A DNA stretch of 64,000 bases, taken from positions 1 through 64,000 of the forward strand of contig CAZQAE010000006.1 in NCBI GenBank assembly GCA_964591275.1, in the 5' to 3' direction. How positions within the stretch are numbered: position 1 is the stretch's first letter; every line of letters starts with the position of its first letter. Positions 17,689-26,831 of the stretch are shown piece after piece. Source of the DNA: G963674685 sp964591275 (lineage in GTDB: Bacteria > Lernaellota > Lernaellaia > JACKCT01). The notes beneath the pieces were generated by a model. That model saw nothing but the letters and a program-made list of their open reading frames with translations. It was not told where the DNA came from and ran no database searches. The position numbers were made by a program, and so were the translations under genes.

Positions 17689-18732
17689 ATGAGTGAACAA
17701 AAACGCCTGACGCAATATAGCCACGGTTCCGGTTGAGCGTGCAAAATATCGCCAGCGGGTCTGGCGAAGGTTTTGGCAAAGCTTCCGGTTATTGAGCATC
17801 CCAGGGTCCTGATTGGAGTGAGCGGGGCTGACGACGCAGGCGTGTACCTGCTTTCCGATGGTCTTGCTTTGGTGCAGACGGTGGATTTCTTTACGCCGGT
17901 CGTTGACGACCCATATGAATTCGGGCGCATCGCCGCCGCCAATGCCCTGTCCGATATTTACGCCATGGGCGCGACGCCGATCACGGCGCTCAACATCATT
18001 GCCTTTCCGGAATACGGTGATCTTGGTCTGGATGTGCTGGCCGAAATACTGCGCGGCGGGCAGGACAAATGCGCCGAAGCCGGCGTAGCGATCATCGGCG
18101 GACACAGTATTGACGACAAGGAGCCGAAGTACGGCCTCGCCATCACCGGAACAGTCGATCCGAAGGCCATGTGGACCAAAGGCGGCGCCAAACCGGGGGA
18201 CGTGCTCATTTTGACCAAGCCGCTAGGCACGGGCATTTTGTCGACCGCGATCAAGTATGGCGATGCTACCAGCGCGCAGATCGATTCCGTCATACAAACC
18301 GCGCAAACCCTCAACAAAGACGCCGCCCGAATCGCCGGGAAATATGGCATTCACGCCGCGACGGACATCACGGGATTCGGCCTCATCAATCATCTTCTCG
18401 ATATATGCACAGCGTCCGGCGTTGGTGCAGTCGTGTCGGCATCCGCGTTGCCGGTATTAAGCGGCGTGCGGGAATTGATTGAAAAACAGGTGATCCCCGG
18501 CGGAACGATGAAGAATCTTGATCACGCGGGGCAAGCGCTCATCACTGAGCTTCCGAAGATTGATCAGATTATCGCCGCCGACGCGCAGACCAGCGGCGGC
18601 TTGCTCCTATGCGCGCCGAAAGATAATGCGAGGCAATTGCAACGGGAGCTTGAAGATTTTGGAACACCGGCCTCGGCGATCATCGGCGAGATCGTTGAAT
18701 CTTTAACTCCAAGCCTGACGCTTATTGAATAG
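17689..18732 (+). CDS. selD: selenide, water dikinase SelD, itself a selenoprotein (UGA = Sec16)
   Basis: SelD makes selenophosphate from selenide and ATP, the Se donor for tRNA-Sec charging. The frame runs 348 codons from ATG 17689 (GGAAAG at 17681-17686) with one in-frame TGA at 17734-17736. Reading it as Sec gives HGSGUACKISPAGL, the canonical SelD active-site loop with Sec in place of Cys and the catalytic Lys at 19. A start downstream at 17773 would remove the active site. Later family features include VDFFTPVVDDPYEFGRIAAAN, LSDIYAMGATPITALNI, GGHSIDDKEPKYGLAITG, TDITGFGL and ADAQTSGGLL. A SECIS-like hairpin follows the TGA. The gene therefore implies selA, selB and selC elsewhere in the genome. 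Confidence 0.92.
17737..17775 (+). promoter_or_regulatory. bacterial SECIS-like hairpin in selD mRNA
   Basis: Downstream of the selenocysteine TGA, TCGCCAG (17749-17755) pairs perfectly with CTGGCGA (17761-17767) around the loop CGGGT. An AAAA/TTTT match beyond an internal loop extends the stem. The apex contains GGTCT, as does the E. coli fdhF SECIS loop. The stem begins 12 bases after the UGA, inside the usual window for SelB recruitment. Confidence 0.72.
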
Positions 18733-18784
18733 TTTTTTTATTCCGACCGATTATTTGTTTTCTAATACGAGGCGCTTGTTATTG

Positions 18785-18860
18785 TCATTCCGACCGGAGC
18801 GAAGCGAAGTGGAGGAATCCCTTTGTCCGAGCGGCGACGAAATGATTTAAGGGATTTTTC
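18785..18860. repeat. interspersed repeat with TGTCATTCCGA / GGAGGAATCCCTT core, copy 1
   Basis: The segment reads TGTCATTCCGACCGGAGC, then GAAGCGAAGTGGAGGAATCC and later AAGGGATTTTTC. It matches a second copy at 47458-47561. Widespread bacterial genomes carry short intergenic elements of this kind; their role is not known from this sequence. Confidence 0.65.
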
Positions 18861-18881
18861 AAACACAGCCCGCGCCTTGGC

Positions 18882-19238
18882 TCAATAAAACATAACTAAT
18901 ACGAAAACAATGATCGCCCAAATAGAGTTTCCGACTATTCCCAAGACGGGGTAAAAGCGGTTGGAATTTGGTTTGGCCAGGCCGGATAAACCCAGCCCGA
19001 CACCCATCAGAACAAGAAAGAGCCACAAGGCCGTTCCGCAGCCCAAAACAAAAGGTGTGGAGCTGAATCCCATGTGCATTTCCATCGGCCGGAAATGGGG
19101 GGGGCCGATGACGACGATCAGAGCCAGGAGCGTGGCAAGAAGCATGATCGCCAGAAAAAAAGAAACGACGCCCTGTATCGAATGCCCTTTTTTTCTTTCC
19201 AGATTTTGACCCGCCGGCTCATATCCCTGATTCGTCAT
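18882..19238 (-). CDS. small membrane protein of unknown function (DUF4190-like topology)
   Basis: 118 residues with three hydrophobic segments: VVSFFLAIMLLATLLALIVVI, a central TPFVLGCGTALWLFLVLMGVG and a C-terminal IVGNSIWAIIVFVLVMFY. A short soluble N-terminus of about 20 residues precedes them. The pattern resembles small DUF4190-type proteins, but no diagnostic motif is visible. It is downstream of, and on the same strand as, the moxR gene, with 113 bases between. Confidence 0.55.
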   Translation of the reverse strand: MTNQGYEPAGQNLERKKGHSIQGVVSFFLAIMLLATLLALIVVIGPPHFRPMEMHMGFSSTPFVLGCGTALWLFLVLMGVGLGLSGLAKPNSNRFYPVLGIVGNSIWAIIVFVLVMFY

Positions 19239-19351
19239 GAATGCTTCCGTCCTCGCTTGGGAGCCTTCCAGAGAATGAAGATTGGTTGTAAATCCGCCCT
19301 GTGCTCCAGAGCATCATTGAGTCAGGCGACCCCCTCCTAAACATATCATGG

Positions 19352-20347
19352 TTATGGTTTGTTGATCTTCTCCAGAATGCGGGCCACGATGTCGTCGCCT
19401 TGCATCCCTTCCGCCTCAGCCTCGTAAGTTCCTATGACACGGTGGCGCAAAACGTCGGGGGCGATGGTGTGCACATCGTCTGCGGTTACGAAACCCCGAT
19501 GGTTGAGAAAGGCGTAAGCCTTGGCTGCGGTCGTCAAGTAGAGGCTGGCGCGCGGGCTGGCGCCCAGGGCGATCAGCGGCTCCAGGTCGGCCAGGCCCAT
19601 GGACTTCGGCTCACGCGTGGCGCCAACAATATCGAGGATGTAGGAAACGATCTTATCGTCCACGTAAATACGACGCACGACATCCTTTGCCGTCATGATC
19701 TGTTCCAGCGAGACGACGGGGCTGACTTCCGGGTCGGAGCCGGTAGTGTAACGGCTAACGATTTCCTTCTCCTCATTGCGCGTCGGATAGCCTATTTTCA
19801 GTTTCAGCATAAAACGGTCGACTTGCGCTTCAGGAAGAGGATAGGTCCCCTGCTGCTCGATGGGATTCTGCGTGGCGAATACGAGGAAAGGATCGGGAAG
19901 CTTGAAACTTTGGTCGCCCAGCGTGATCTGGTGCTCCTGCATGGCCTCAAGCAGGGCCGACTGCACTTTAGCGGGTGCGCGGTTGATCTCATCAGCCAGG
20001 ATGATATTGGCAAACAGCGGCCCCTTCTTCGCCTTAAATTCTCCGGTTTTCTGGTCGTAGATCATCGTTCCCACCAGATCCGCAGGGAGCAGATCCGGCG
20101 TGAACTGGACCCGGGCAAATGCGGCCTTCACCGCACGGGAGAAGGTATTGACGGTCAGCGTTTTCGCCAATCCGGGAACGCCTTCCAGCAGGATGTGCTC
20201 GCCGGTGAGGATGCCGATCAAGACACGCTCCACCATGTAGCGCTGCCCGACGATGGCTTTGGCAACCTCCGTAGCGAGCGTATCGACAAAGATCGAAGCT
20301 TCCTCGACCTCCTGGGTCAGTTTTTGAATTTCACCGGGCAGTTCCAT
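19352..20347 (-). CDS. MoxR-family AAA+ ATPase
   Basis: AAA+ chaperone-like ATPase of 331 residues. Walker A is EGVPGLAKT, Walker B is ILADEINRAPAKVQSALLEAM, and the sensor region reads VFATQNPIEQQGTYPLPEAQVDRFML, all hallmarks of MoxR. Start ATG 20347 has GAGGAGG six bases upstream; an ATG at 20353 would abut that site. It overlaps the BatD-like gene by 17 bases. The usual next genes of Bat operons, a DUF58 protein and VWA-domain proteins, are not present after it here. Confidence 0.88.
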   Translation of the reverse strand: MELPGEIQKLTQEVEEASIFVDTLATEVAKAIVGQRYMVERVLIGILTGEHILLEGVPGLAKTLTVNTFSRAVKAAFARVQFTPDLLPADLVGTMIYDQKTGEFKAKKGPLFANIILADEINRAPAKVQSALLEAMQEHQITLGDQSFKLPDPFLVFATQNPIEQQGTYPLPEAQVDRFMLKLKIGYPTRNEEKEIVSRYTTGSDPEVSPVVSLEQIMTAKDVVRRIYVDDKIVSYILDIVGATREPKSMGLADLEPLIALGASPRASLYLTTAAKAYAFLNHRGFVTADDVHTIAPDVLRHRVIGTYEAEAEGMQGDDIVARILEKINKP

Positions 20348-21368
20348 TGTCATCCTCCTCAATTTTTTCCGACCGATAGACTGATAGCTTTTTGATGATT
20401 TGTCTTGCCTGTGTCAAGGTCGCCATGGCGTCGCCGCGACTGACGGAGCCGGTATAGCGTCCCACTTGGCATGCGTTGACAACCTTCCTGACTTCGTTGA
20501 GCAATTCGAGAGGCGCGCCCCTCTGCGACAGCATGGAGATACGCGTGGCCGCGGCGCCTTCCGGAACCGGGTCAGGAAAAAAGGCTTCGGCCCAGAAAAG
20601 CTCCTCCATTTGCGCATGGAAGTCGCCGTCAATTTTTTCACCGGCTTCTTTGGCCAATCCGTCCCACGGATTCTCGCCTGCTTTGATCGCCGTTTGCGCT
20701 CTGGCCGTAGCTTCGGCGATTGAGCGCAAGCGCCGAAATCGACGCTTGATGAAAAGGGCCGCGATTCCAAAAGCCACCAGTCCCGCGACAAAGACAATCC
20801 ATTTTCCCGATTTTATGGAGCGCATCCGATCGAAAAGGGCGGGTTTGACGTCAATCGTCACAGCCGGGGCGACCGCTGTGGACTCAGCTTGATTTCCTTC
20901 GTCCAACTCAAAGGCGACTGTAACGGGACCGAGTTGATAGCTTCCTTCTATCGCGCAGCGATAGTCGATGCGCCTGGTGAGGATTGTTATTTCCTTGCCC
21001 CCATGAAAGCGCCTTTTCGTTTTTAGCGCCTGATGGACGATGTCCAGACCCTGCGCGAGAGGGGCTTCCCAGGGTTTGAAAAAGACGCTTTTCCCCCGCT
21101 CGGCTTTGCTGACGATGCTCAGTGTATATTGAATGGTACCGCCGACGGAGCAGGAATTTCGGTCCGCTTTGCCGGTAGCCGTTACTTCAACCGGAATAGC
21201 CGATGTCGCTGTAGGAGTGATAGAGGTCGCCTGCGGCTCGCCTTCGTATTTTTTCACCGCTTCCTCGGCAGTCGGCAGATTCCCGGTTTGGGGAAATGCC
21301 ACACCGGTCGCGATGAAAATGACCGAAGCGATCACTATGGGAATTACAAGCCGTCGCAAAATATCCAC
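20331..21368 (-). CDS. BatD-like membrane protein preceding moxR
   Basis: 345 residues with an N-terminal signal segment (IPIVIASVIFIATGVAFPQ), an extracytoplasmic beta-rich domain (about 50-190) containing VTATGKADRNSCSVGGTIQYTLSI, one membrane helix (about 200: WIVFVAGLVAFGIAALFI) and a cytoplasmic helical domain. This order is that of BatD/oxygen-tolerance proteins, which bind MoxR-type ATPases at the membrane. The overlap with moxR supports a two-gene unit. Sequence similarity to BatD is judged by layout, so the name is tentative. Confidence 0.65.
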   Translation of the reverse strand: MDILRRLVIPIVIASVIFIATGVAFPQTGNLPTAEEAVKKYEGEPQATSITPTATSAIPVEVTATGKADRNSCSVGGTIQYTLSIVSKAERGKSVFFKPWEAPLAQGLDIVHQALKTKRRFHGGKEITILTRRIDYRCAIEGSYQLGPVTVAFELDEGNQAESTAVAPAVTIDVKPALFDRMRSIKSGKWIVFVAGLVAFGIAALFIKRRFRRLRSIAEATARAQTAIKAGENPWDGLAKEAGEKIDGDFHAQMEELFWAEAFFPDPVPEGAAATRISMLSQRGAPLELLNEVRKVVNACQVGRYTGSVSRGDAMATLTQARQIIKKLSVYRSEKIEEDDNGTAR

Positions 21369-21447
21369 CCATCTATTTCAAAACCTGCCTCAATATAGTG
21401 ACTCGTTTTGGAGGGTCAAGAGCATTTGCCGGAAATGAGTTTTTGCA

Positions 21448-22440
21448 TCAAGTCGCCTTAACCGCCTCGATCAGATGCGTTTCCGGGTCCGGGTCGATCC
21501 GTCTGGCCTGCAAAAAACCGGTTTCGGTCAACCAGGATGTGATCTCGGATTCGGTGTAGGTGTCGCCGCTTTTCGTAGCCACGAGCATGTTGATGGAAAA
21601 TAGGACCACGGCAGCAGGGCTAATGCGGTCTTCGTCGATGATGAAGTCGCGGATGAGAATACGCCCGCCTGGATTCAAGGCTCCGTAGCATTTTCGGAAA
21701 ATGTTACGGCACTGCACAGAAGAGTTGCTGTGAATGACGGCGGATAAAAAGATCATATCGAAGCCGTGCGGCAATTCGTCTTCGAGATAATTGCCCGAAA
21801 CGACGCTCACGCGCCCGGCAAGTCCCGCGTCGTCGATGTATTGCCGGGTCAGCGACGTGATTTCCGAAAGATCGAAGACTGTAGCGCTCATTCGGTCATT
21901 GGCTCGGACAAAAGCGAAGGAAAATGCCCCGGAACCGCCTCCCAAGTCCAACAGTCGACCTGCTCGCGACAAATCAATTTGCTTCGCCAACTTCTCAGCT
22001 TCACGCAGGCCGCGCCAGTGCATGGCGGCGATGAAAGCTTCCTGCCGCTCCTGGTTCCAGGCGCTGACGACTTTGCCTGCGGGGCTGTGGCCTGTGCGGA
22101 CAGTTTCCGTGAGATGCGACCAGCGGTCCCAAAGATGCGCGGTGTGCATCAGGCCCGCCACGTATTCAGGGCGACCCTTGATAAGGTAGCGGACGCCGTT
22201 TGGCGTATTTCGATAGCGCCCGTCTGATTTGATGAGCAATCCCATGACGCATAGAGCGTTCATGAGCCGTGCGACGGCTTGTTCGTTTAAGTTTAAGACA
22301 TTTGCGATCTGCCCGGCGCTTTTTTCCTCGTCGCCAAGTTCTGTGAAAACACCCAACTCAAAGGCCGTCAGCAGGATTCGGCTCTTGCGGAATCCGTAAC
22401 TGATCTCCCTTAAATCCCCAGGTCCAAAGTCAGTGGACAT
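21448..22440 (-). CDS. SAM-dependent O-methyltransferase (methyltransferase_2 type)
   Basis: 330 residues. An N-terminal winged-helix dimerisation domain (SRILLTAFELGVFTELGDEEKSAGQIANVL) precedes a class I methyltransferase core with motif I LLDLGGGSGAFSFAF. Later come VFDLSEITSL, VVSGNYLEDELPHGFDMIFLSAVIHSN and GGRILIRDFIIDED. This is the layout of plant-type caffeate/hydroxyneurosporene O-methyltransferases, also found in natural-product and quinone pathways. The acceptor is unknown. The start is ATG 22440 with GGAGAGTG upstream; the frame is open 28 codons further without a ribosome site. Confidence 0.83.
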   Translation of the reverse strand: MSTDFGPGDLREISYGFRKSRILLTAFELGVFTELGDEEKSAGQIANVLNLNEQAVARLMNALCVMGLLIKSDGRYRNTPNGVRYLIKGRPEYVAGLMHTAHLWDRWSHLTETVRTGHSPAGKVVSAWNQERQEAFIAAMHWRGLREAEKLAKQIDLSRAGRLLDLGGGSGAFSFAFVRANDRMSATVFDLSEITSLTRQYIDDAGLAGRVSVVSGNYLEDELPHGFDMIFLSAVIHSNSSVQCRNIFRKCYGALNPGGRILIRDFIIDEDRISPAAVVLFSINMLVATKSGDTYTESEITSWLTETGFLQARRIDPDPETHLIEAVKAT

Positions 22441-22609
22441 AATCACTCTCCTAAGCGTACTCGGTCGGAATTTTGATATACGATGCCATGCAACGCACGC
22501 TTTCAATGCAGTATGAAAGAACAAGCATGCTGGTCAAGCGCCTTTCGATCCGGCGAAAATGATGTTATGAATGAGTGTCCGATAAATAATGTTTCAAATG
22601 GAAATCATC

Positions 22610-22927
22610 ATGAAATCATCGGCAATGAAAAGATTATTTTTCGCGGCGTTTGTGCTTATGGTCTTCACCGCCGGCTGCCGACATGCACCCAACGCAGAGC
22701 TGGCGGAAGCCAGGCAGACGATCCTCGACGTTAAAGCCGTGCAGCCCCAGGACGAGTGCCTGGATTTCGTGGAGCAGGCGGAAAAGCATTTAAAGATGGC
22801 CGAGGAATTGAAAGACAACGGCGATTTCGACAAGGCATTATTCGAAGCGCAAAAAGCCCGCCATCTGGCTGACAAAGCCCGCCGGTGCCAGCAGTTTAAA
22901 CTTCTACGCTCCGATACCGCAGAGTGA
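22610..22927 (+). CDS. small lipoprotein with helical DUF4398-like domain
   Basis: About 105 residues. The signal peptide ends in a clear lipobox (FTAGC). The mature part is predicted to be two or three amphipathic helices with AELAEARQTILDVKA and AEKHLKMAEELKDNGDFDKALFEAQKARHLADKA, resembling DUF4398 lipoproteins that often precede OmpA-like genes. No OmpA gene follows here. ATG 22610 is chosen because the signal peptide begins there; an in-frame ATG lies at 22589. Confidence 0.68.
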   Translation: MKSSAMKRLFFAAFVLMVFTAGCRHAPNAELAEARQTILDVKAVQPQDECLDFVEQAEKHLKMAEELKDNGDFDKALFEAQKARHLADKARRCQQFKLLRSDTAE

Positions 22928-22976
22928 ACAATGACAAAAGATATTTCTTTCGCATATTCGCTGGTTGCGATTTGTT

Positions 22977-23231
22977 TTAGGCCACCATCGTCTTGATCTC
23001 AATTTCAGGCATCTGCGAGATGGCCTTTTTCACTGAACATTGTTGCGCCGCGCGAACAACCGCTTTGAGATATTTTTCCGGGAAGGATTCCGGCACCTCG
23101 ATATTGATTCTCACGAAGCGCAATGCCTTGATCTGCCAGTTCATATCGACGGTCTGCGTGACATTGATGCTGTCCATGCTAATGTCGCGCCCATTGCAAA
23201 ATTCCCTAACGTAATAAGCCGCCTCAATTTT
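22977..23231 (-). pseudogene. C-terminal half of an OsmC-family protein (remnant)
   Basis: The minus-strand frame from 23231 to 22977 reads as the C-terminal half of an OsmC/YhfA-type peroxidase fold: YYVREFCNGRDISMDSINVT, then VPESFPEKYLKAVVRAAQQC and SVKKAISQMPEIEIKTMVA. Upstream the frame meets TGA at 23232-23234, and no N-terminal half (the GG..SPFDL region) is found in any frame before 23343. Only the 66 codons from ATG 23177 could be translated without it. I take it as a decayed gene whose first half was lost, possibly when the neighbouring RloA/RloB pair arrived. Confidence 0.6.
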
Positions 23232-23343
23232 TCAAACAATCCATTTCGCCCTTCGCGAAAAAAAACTGCCGCAAACATTGTCAATGTTCTTGGCTATCGC
23301 AAGGCGCTTCACAAATTATTAAGCCGAATAACGCGGACAATGA

Positions 23344-23976
23344 CTATCTGTTGATTTCTTTGTTCAGAGATTCAACGAGAAAAACCACGGTCGTTGAAGG
23401 ATTGAGGCAGGGTTTTTCCAGACATGAATTATTGTACGACAATAGTAGCCTTTTTGCATTTTGAATTGCGGTCGCCTGCCTGGAAAGCAAGGTCTCATAC
23501 ATCGCTTCATCATTTTTACGATAGGATTGCCCAAGCCTTTCTGTCAGTTTTGTACACAACAAATCTCGGCTTAAGCCTGCTGTAATGAAATCATAATGGA
23601 GCAGGTACCAAAGCCCGAACGATTCATTTGAGTAAGCAATCTGGAAGTCACTTTTCTTCGCAAGTGCAAAAGCCTTTTTGACATTATTATCAGGGAAATC
23701 ATCCTTGTCGAAAACGCACCAAACCTGATCGAATTCGACACCTTCTTTGCGTAGCTCATCGCAAATGTGTTGTGCTTTTTTCTGTACTAATGAAAAGGTA
23801 TTGCTGCCGGTGCCTTCCACCTCGATTTGTATGTTTGCTGCCCTTGCTTCTTTTCTGAAAGCTTTGAAATAGTTTGGCTCCGTTTTTTCGCCTTCACACA
23901 CAATGAGAATTAATTGGCGCGGCTTCCGTGTGTTCCATTTTCGCCCACTTGATCTTCGTTTACTACGATTAGCCAT
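23344..23976 (-). CDS. rloB: RloB-like protein (AbiLii-type, TOPRIM-like)
   Basis: 210 residues with the RloB hallmarks: an N-terminal basic segment, then RQLILIVCEGEKTEPNYFKAF, VWCVFDKDDFPDNNVKKAF and SNESFGLWYLLHYD. The EGEKTEP and DKDDF acidic motifs resemble a TOPRIM-type metal site. Family knowledge: RloA/RloB pairs accompany type I restriction loci and correspond to the AbiL phage-abortive pair (AAA ATPase plus RloB). ATG 23976 is chosen and overlaps the end of rloA by eight bases, as expected for a translationally coupled pair. A start at 24006 would lie inside rloA. Confidence 0.8.
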   Translation of the reverse strand: MANRSKRRSSGRKWNTRKPRQLILIVCEGEKTEPNYFKAFRKEARAANIQIEVEGTGSNTFSLVQKKAQHICDELRKEGVEFDQVWCVFDKDDFPDNNVKKAFALAKKSDFQIAYSNESFGLWYLLHYDFITAGLSRDLLCTKLTERLGQSYRKNDEAMYETLLSRQATAIQNAKRLLLSYNNSCLEKPCLNPSTTVVFLVESLNKEINR

Positions 23977-25236
23977 GCTTCTTATCCATAAGAGACGAAA
24001 GCCCACTTAGGAATGGTACGGCTCCATACTTTCCACGAAGGTAGTTTATGTCCAAAGCCTCATCCTTGCGCGGACCGAACTCGGCCAAGCTGTATAAGTC
24101 TGTTGATTCATCTGGTCGTTTTTCAGTGAACCATATTTGGTCCCGGCGAAGCAAGTCTGTGCGACGGCTTAACAGATTGCTGTCGTGCGTTGTGAAAATG
24201 ATTTGAGCGTTTTTCTTATTTGATTCGTCCGTACGAAACATTTTTAACAATTCAATGGTGAGGATTGGATGGAGTCGCGAATCAATCTCGTCGACAAATA
24301 GCGTCATCCCCCTGGAAAGGGCATCGATAATCGGTCCGGCCAGCGCAAATAATTTCTGCGTTCCATGGGATTCGTGAAAATCCAATTTTAGCGGCACCTT
24401 CGCGCCGTCCGCTGACTCATGGATTGTTCCTACATTAAAGTAGTTTCCTTGCTTGAAAACCTTTTTTAAGGCATCAGAAATATCCTTCATTTTGATAACG
24501 GCCATTTCATCTTTTATTTCAAATGAAATGTCCCTAATATTTACATCAAGTTTTTGAATAAATTCTTTTATTTCGTCCGTATATTCGTTTTGTTCAAAAA
24601 ATCCCGCTGTAACGTGAAAAAAGGATTGTGGATCATAGCCGGAGAGAGTTCTGATTTTTTTAGAGCGCCTATTATTTTACCGGCCTCCGGGCCATTCCAT
24701 TGGGCAGCTGTGGAAAGAAATAAAGCATTCTCCCTTGTTCGAGATTGCAAACCCAAACCTTCTTTAAAATGCGACTTGTTAATAGTTGGATACTTTTGCC
24801 CTTCGCGTTTGAATAGAATCGTCTTTCGTTTTGTAGGACAATAATAAAGCCACTCCTCGGCAATTTTTCTCTTAGTGGCCTTAAATCCGTAGGTGTATTC
24901 GATATTTTCGATGAGAAAAACTACTTCAAAGAAAGAAGGTTGGTTGGCCATCGTGGAATCTAAAAGAAAGGGTTCGATCTTAATTGGTTCGTCCTGTTGG
25001 GTGTCTTTCGCTGAATGGACGATTAAATTGAGCATGAATCTGACAGCTTTTATTAAATTGCTTTTCCCACTCGCATTTGCACCGTAGATCGCTGCTGAAT
25101 TGAGTAGGTTCTGATTATCTTCTTTTGGCAAAAAATTTGATTTTTCCAACCCTTGAAGGCGCGTTTCAACCTCCATGCTCAGGGTCACAGGTTCCTTGAA
25201 GGATCGATAATTGCCGACACTAAAGCTTACTAACAT
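23969..25236 (-). pseudogene. rloA: RloA-like AAA+ ATPase (AbiLi-type) split by a one-base frameshift
   Basis: The first part, 25236 to 24568, begins MLVSFSVGNYRSFKE and carries Walker A (YGANASGKSNLIKAV). It ends at a stop soon after QRDFLNKTN. Reading the other frame from the T6 run (24596-24601 on the + strand) restores FFEQNEYTDEIKEFIQKLDV and continues without a stop into the C-terminal part. That part includes GMTLFVDEIDSRLHP (Walker B) and AQIIFTTHDSNLLSR. One missing T in a homopolymer explains the break. It may be real inactivation, a slippage-switchable allele or a sequencing error. The intact product would be about 422 residues and is the ATPase partner of RloB. Confidence 0.82.
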
Positions 25237-25336
25237 TGCTAAATCCCTCTTCTTAATCTCAGTTTGCGCAACTTATCCACGCAATTCACCATTAAAACAC
25301 TTGAATTTTTAAGTCAAGTATAGTGAATAACCGATC

Positions 25337-26728
25337 TTAGATAACCGGCGCCTTGTGTTTGGCGAGGACTTTTTGCGCCTGCGCAGCGAGGGTCAGGATG
25401 GGATCCCAGACCGGAGAGAAGGGCGGTGCGTAGGCCATGTCGATTCCCGCCAGTTTTTCCACGGTGAAACCGGCATATATCGCCGCCGACAGCATGTTGA
25501 TACGCCAGGCCCCTTCGCCTGCGGCGATCTGCGCGCCGAGCAGACGGCCCTGGCCCGCGTCAAACACGATACGCACCCTAAATTCTTTCGCGCCGGGGTA
25601 AGCGTGCGCGCGGGTCCGACCCGTAATCTCCGCCGTGAGCGGCGAAAATCCGCGAGCTTTTGCCTGCTCCTCATTCAATCCCGTCATCGCCACTTCAAGA
25701 TCAAAAACCCGGAAGATGGCTGTGCCCAGCACGCCGGGGAAAATCTCACCGGCGCCGACCACGTTCGCCCCGGCGATCTTGCCCTGTTTGTTGGCCACAT
25801 CGCCCAGCGGCGCATTGATGGGATCGCCGCCGAGTTGAAATGAATGCTCGGCGCAGTCTCCTGCGGCATAGATCAGTGGATCGGATGTTTGCAAAAATTC
25901 GTTGACGGCGATGGCGCCGGTTTTGCCGATAGTCAGGGCGACGTCTTGGGCGAGCTGGGTGTTGGCGGCGACCCCGGCGGCCAGCAGAACCAAACTGGCC
26001 TCGTAGCTTTTTCCGTCTTTCATCGACACCGCGCAAGCGCGCCCGTCCGCCCCGGCTTCAATCCGCGCCACTTGCCCATAGACCACGTCCACGCCGTTTT
26101 GGGCCAGACTATCGAGGACTTTTTGACGAATGGAGTCGGCCAGGGGTCGTACAACTTTACTGCGCGACCAGACCCTGACCGCGAAGCCTCGCCGAGTAAA
26201 AACTTCGGCCATTTCCATGGCGATATAGCCCGCGCCCATGATGAGGACCGGCGATCCTTCAGGCAGCGCCGCAATATCTTCCTTGAGGGCCTTGCCGTGC
26301 GCGAGCGTGTGCAGAAAATGCACGCCGGGCAGATCGGCGCCTTCAATATCAATCGCCCGACTCCGGGCGCCCGTGGCGATAACGAGCCGGTCATAGGCAA
26401 AATTTTCTTCGCCTTCGGGAGTCTGTGCCGTTACGATGCGCTTTTGCCGGTCGATGGCGATGGCCTCGTGCCTTGTAAGGACATTGATTCCCCGTTTTTT
26501 GCGGAATTGCTCCGGCGTGATGACGACGAGGTCTTCCATATTCCGCGCCGGGTCCTCAATGTTGTAAGGCATCCCGCACGCGCCGTAGGACACAAAATCG
26601 CCTTTTTCCAGCGCCGTAACCTCAAGGTCCGGCCTACGCCGTTTGGCCTGGCTGGCTGCGGACATCCCCGCCGCCACGCCGCCGATCACCAGCAGTTTCC
26701 CGTTTTTCCGTATTGCCTCGGGCGTCAT
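25337..26728 (-). CDS. CoA-disulfide reductase / NADH oxidase-like flavoprotein
   Basis: 463-residue pyridine nucleotide-disulfide oxidoreductase. The FAD-binding GGVAAGMSAASQAKR, the single redox cysteine in SYGACGMPYN (Cys51), the NAD-binding GAGYIAMEMAEVFTRRG and the second FAD motif IYAAGDCAEH are visible. The Cys context is that of CoA-disulfide reductases, Npsr/NADH oxidases and polysulfide reductases. No rhodanese domain is fused. A role in thiol/sulfur redox or oxygen defence in an anaerobe is likely. ATG 26728 has GGAGGAGAATT upstream. Confidence 0.85.
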   Translation of the reverse strand: MTPEAIRKNGKLLVIGGVAAGMSAASQAKRRRPDLEVTALEKGDFVSYGACGMPYNIEDPARNMEDLVVITPEQFRKKRGINVLTRHEAIAIDRQKRIVTAQTPEGEENFAYDRLVIATGARSRAIDIEGADLPGVHFLHTLAHGKALKEDIAALPEGSPVLIMGAGYIAMEMAEVFTRRGFAVRVWSRSKVVRPLADSIRQKVLDSLAQNGVDVVYGQVARIEAGADGRACAVSMKDGKSYEASLVLLAAGVAANTQLAQDVALTIGKTGAIAVNEFLQTSDPLIYAAGDCAEHSFQLGGDPINAPLGDVANKQGKIAGANVVGAGEIFPGVLGTAIFRVFDLEVAMTGLNEEQAKARGFSPLTAEITGRTRAHAYPGAKEFRVRIVFDAGQGRLLGAQIAAGEGAWRINMLSAAIYAGFTVEKLAGIDMAYAPPFSPVWDPILTLAAQAQKVLAKHKAPVI

Positions 26729-26744
26729 AATTCTCCTCCACACT

Positions 26745-26826
26745 GTAGGGGCAGGCCCCAGTGCCTGCCCTCGCAAAGGGGCGACCACGGGGGGATCGCT
26801 CCTACATTCGCTGTTAAAAACCGCTC
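26745..26826. repeat. intergenic repeat with GTAGGGGCAGGCCCC palindrome and GTAGGAGC-type ends
   Basis: GGGCAGGC (26749-26756) pairs with GCCTGCCC (26763-26770) around a six-base loop. Further along, CGCTCCTACAT and CCGCTCCTACATC are two copies of a short motif. Related GTAGGAGC sequences occur at about 4386-4394, 54518-54526 and 59537-59545. This looks like a family of short non-coding dispersed repeats placed between genes. Confidence 0.55.
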
Positions 26827-26831
26827 CTACA

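Noticed and set aside
23177..23234. TGA upstream of the OsmC fragment as a possible selenocysteine codon
   Set aside because: It does not align with the OsmC cysteine (it falls three residues before that position), the sequence before it is not OsmC-like, and no SECIS-like hairpin is evident.
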